From: Oscillatoria acuminata PCC 6304
Lineage (GTDB): Bacteria; Cyanobacteriota; Cyanobacteriia; Cyanobacteriales; Laspinemataceae
Length of the DNA stretch: 64,000 bases
Assembly: GCF_000317105.1 (NCBI RefSeq)
Contig: NC_019693.1
Location: 2,108,001-2,172,000 of the forward strand
Direction: 5' to 3'
Made by a program: the position numbers and the translations under genes
Notes under the pieces: generated by a model
Databases searched by the model: none
What the model was told of the DNA's origin: nothing
The model's input: the letters and a program-made list of their open reading frames with translations, nothing else
Shown here: in pieces, positions 62,883 to 64,000 of the stretch
Layout of the letters: every line of letters starts with the position of its first letter
How positions within the stretch are numbered: the first letter of the stretch is position 1

Positions 62883-64000
62883 ATGCCATCGTTAAAATAC
62901 AAAACGACGGGACTCAACAGGGGATGGACTAGGGTTGTCAATGATGTGCGAATGGAGAATCCAATAGCTGGCGTGAGTAAAAAATCATCGACCCCGGATC
63001 AAGAACCGCCCCTGATTTTGGTCGTCGATGATGACCGATTTATGCGGGATCTCCTCCGTCAAGTCATGGAAAAAGAGGGCTACCGAGTAGCCGAGGCGGA
63101 AAATGGCCTTCAGGGTTTAGAGGCTTATATTCGCCTGCATCCCGATATGGTTTTGCTGGATGCCATCATGCCGGTTATGGATGGTTTTACTTGCTGCACT
63201 AGGCTGCAAGCCATGTTTGAGGATGATTCTGGGGAATATGACTTTGCATCCCATACCCCCATTTTAATGATTACCAGTCTAGAAGACAGTAAATCGGTAG
63301 ACCAGGCATTCGAGGTGGGTGCCGTGGATTTCGTCACGAAACCGATTCACTGGGCAGTGCTGCGTCAACGGGTGAGAAGATTGCTGGAACAGGCGCAGCT
63401 TTATCGACAGCTTCAAGCGGCGAATGAGGAGTTGCAGCGTCTGGCATTTCTGGATGGGTTGACTCGGGTTGCCAATCGTCGGGGTTTTGACCAAGCATTA
63501 GAACACGAGTGGCGGCGACTGATTCGGGAAAGTGTCTCGGCGAAAAATGCTGGGACCCAGACTCATTTTGTTCAAAATCCCTCCTCCCTGTCTTTGATTT
63601 TGTGCGATGTAGACTTTTTTAAGAACTACAACGATTCCTGCGGCCATTTAGCCGGGGACGAATGTTTACAAGAAGTTGCAGAGGCCCTGAGTCGAGCGGT
63701 GAAGCGTCCTGGGGATTTGGTGGCACGTTATGGAGGAGAAGAATTTGCCATTTTGCTTCCCAATACGGATGCAGCAGGGGCCGTGAGTGTGGCCCAAAAA
63801 ATTCGGACAGAAATCCGCAATTTACAGATTCCTCATCCGAGTTCTTCGGTGAGTGAATATATTACGGTGAGTTTAGGGGTAACTGCCACCATTCCCAATG
63901 CGAGTACGGTTCCCTGTGAGTTAATTTCTATTGCGGATAAAGCCCTCTATCAGGCAAAAGAATCGGGGCGCGATCGCCTGATTTTAAAAATTTTTATCCT
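62883..64000 (+). CDS. Response regulator with GGDEF domain, cut by window end
   Basis: From the ATG at 62883 the frame is open to the end of the window (372 codons). An N-terminal receiver begins LILVVDDDRFMRDLLRQ; its phosphoacceptor Asp is about residue 93 in MVLLDAIMPVMDG and the conserved Lys lies in DFVTKPIHW. A short coiled coil (RQLQAANEELQRLAFLDGLT) leads to the GGDEF domain, with RYGGEEFAILLP at residues 284-288 and the RxxD inhibitory site (RPGD) five residues before. It should make cyclic di-GMP under control of a histidine kinase not seen here. The start could also be the ATG at 62952. The C-terminus is almost complete. Confidence 0.9.
   Translation, partial: MPSLKYKTTGLNRGWTRVVNDVRMENPIAGVSKKSSTPDQEPPLILVVDDDRFMRDLLRQVMEKEGYRVAEAENGLQGLEAYIRLHPDMVLLDAIMPVMDGFTCCTRLQAMFEDDSGEYDFASHTPILMITSLEDSKSVDQAFEVGAVDFVTKPIHWAVLRQRVRRLLEQAQLYRQLQAANEELQRLAFLDGLTRVANRRGFDQALEHEWRRLIRESVSAKNAGTQTHFVQNPSSLSLILCDVDFFKNYNDSCGHLAGDECLQEVAEALSRAVKRPGDLVARYGGEEFAILLPNTDAAGAVSVAQKIRTEIRNLQIPHPSSSVSEYITVSLGVTATIPNASTVPCELISIADKALYQAKESGRDRLILKIFI

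Overview
The window comes from a filamentous cyanobacterium, probably an Oscillatoria-type genus. Three things point there: the palindrome GCGATCGC is scattered through genes and spacers, a clear hetR gene lies at about 50 kb, and many families are typical of cyanobacteria (COP23 proteins, DUF29, Uma2 and Rpn-type nucleases, WD40 and CHAT proteins, a sulfate ABC transporter with a NIL-domain partner). No rRNA is present and only one tRNA (Val, GAC). Nothing looks like a complete prophage or a CRISPR array.

Layout. 0-5.6 kb: minus-strand surface-polysaccharide genes (flippase cut by the window edge, two methyltransferases, hexapeptide acyltransferase, FemAB-like protein, DegT aminotransferase). 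5.6-14 kb: a second sugar pathway of the WbpA-B-D-E type (UDP-2,3-diacetamido uronic acid). wbpA and wbpD are intact, wbpB and the wbpE-like gene each carry two in-frame stops, and toxin-antitoxin (TA) genes, DUF29 genes, a MITE and broken copies of the same genes lie between them. 14-24.4 kb: a patchwork of nested insertion sequences, DUF29, Rpn and Uma2 genes and small gene remnants. An ISL3 element sits inside an IS4-like element, which sits inside a DUF29 gene; each step is supported by target-site duplications.

24.5-30.8 kb: a block of exported proteins (TPR, two DUF4344 metallopeptidases, two trypsin-like proteins, two COP23 proteins). Five consecutive members, from three unrelated folds, end in the same tripeptide type, [R/S]-[V/I]-W, after a low-complexity linker. 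One trypsin-like member has Asn at all three catalytic positions. This is the strongest candidate here for an undescribed system. 31.7-39.2 kb: a STAND NTPase, a GRDP-like protein, and a co-directional set of a companion protein, a seven-helix CHAT peptidase and a GNAT protein, possibly a defence or cell-death module. 39.3-47.4 kb: Rpn nuclease, an IS4-family element that replaced the tail of a HepT toxin, MntA, Uma2, a zinc dehydrogenase, an antitoxin-toxin-antitoxin trio and a dead IS607 element.

47.5-64 kb: more stable chromosome. It holds an FAD oxidoreductase, hetR, a sulfate uptake cluster (two binding lipoproteins, NIL protein, CysA, CysT, CysW), tRNA-Val, a second MITE copy, a WD40 protein, a MacB-type permease and ATPase separated by 23 copies of a heptamer, and a receiver-GGDEF protein cut by the window end. 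Family names come from reading the translated sequence by eye; no database search was possible.
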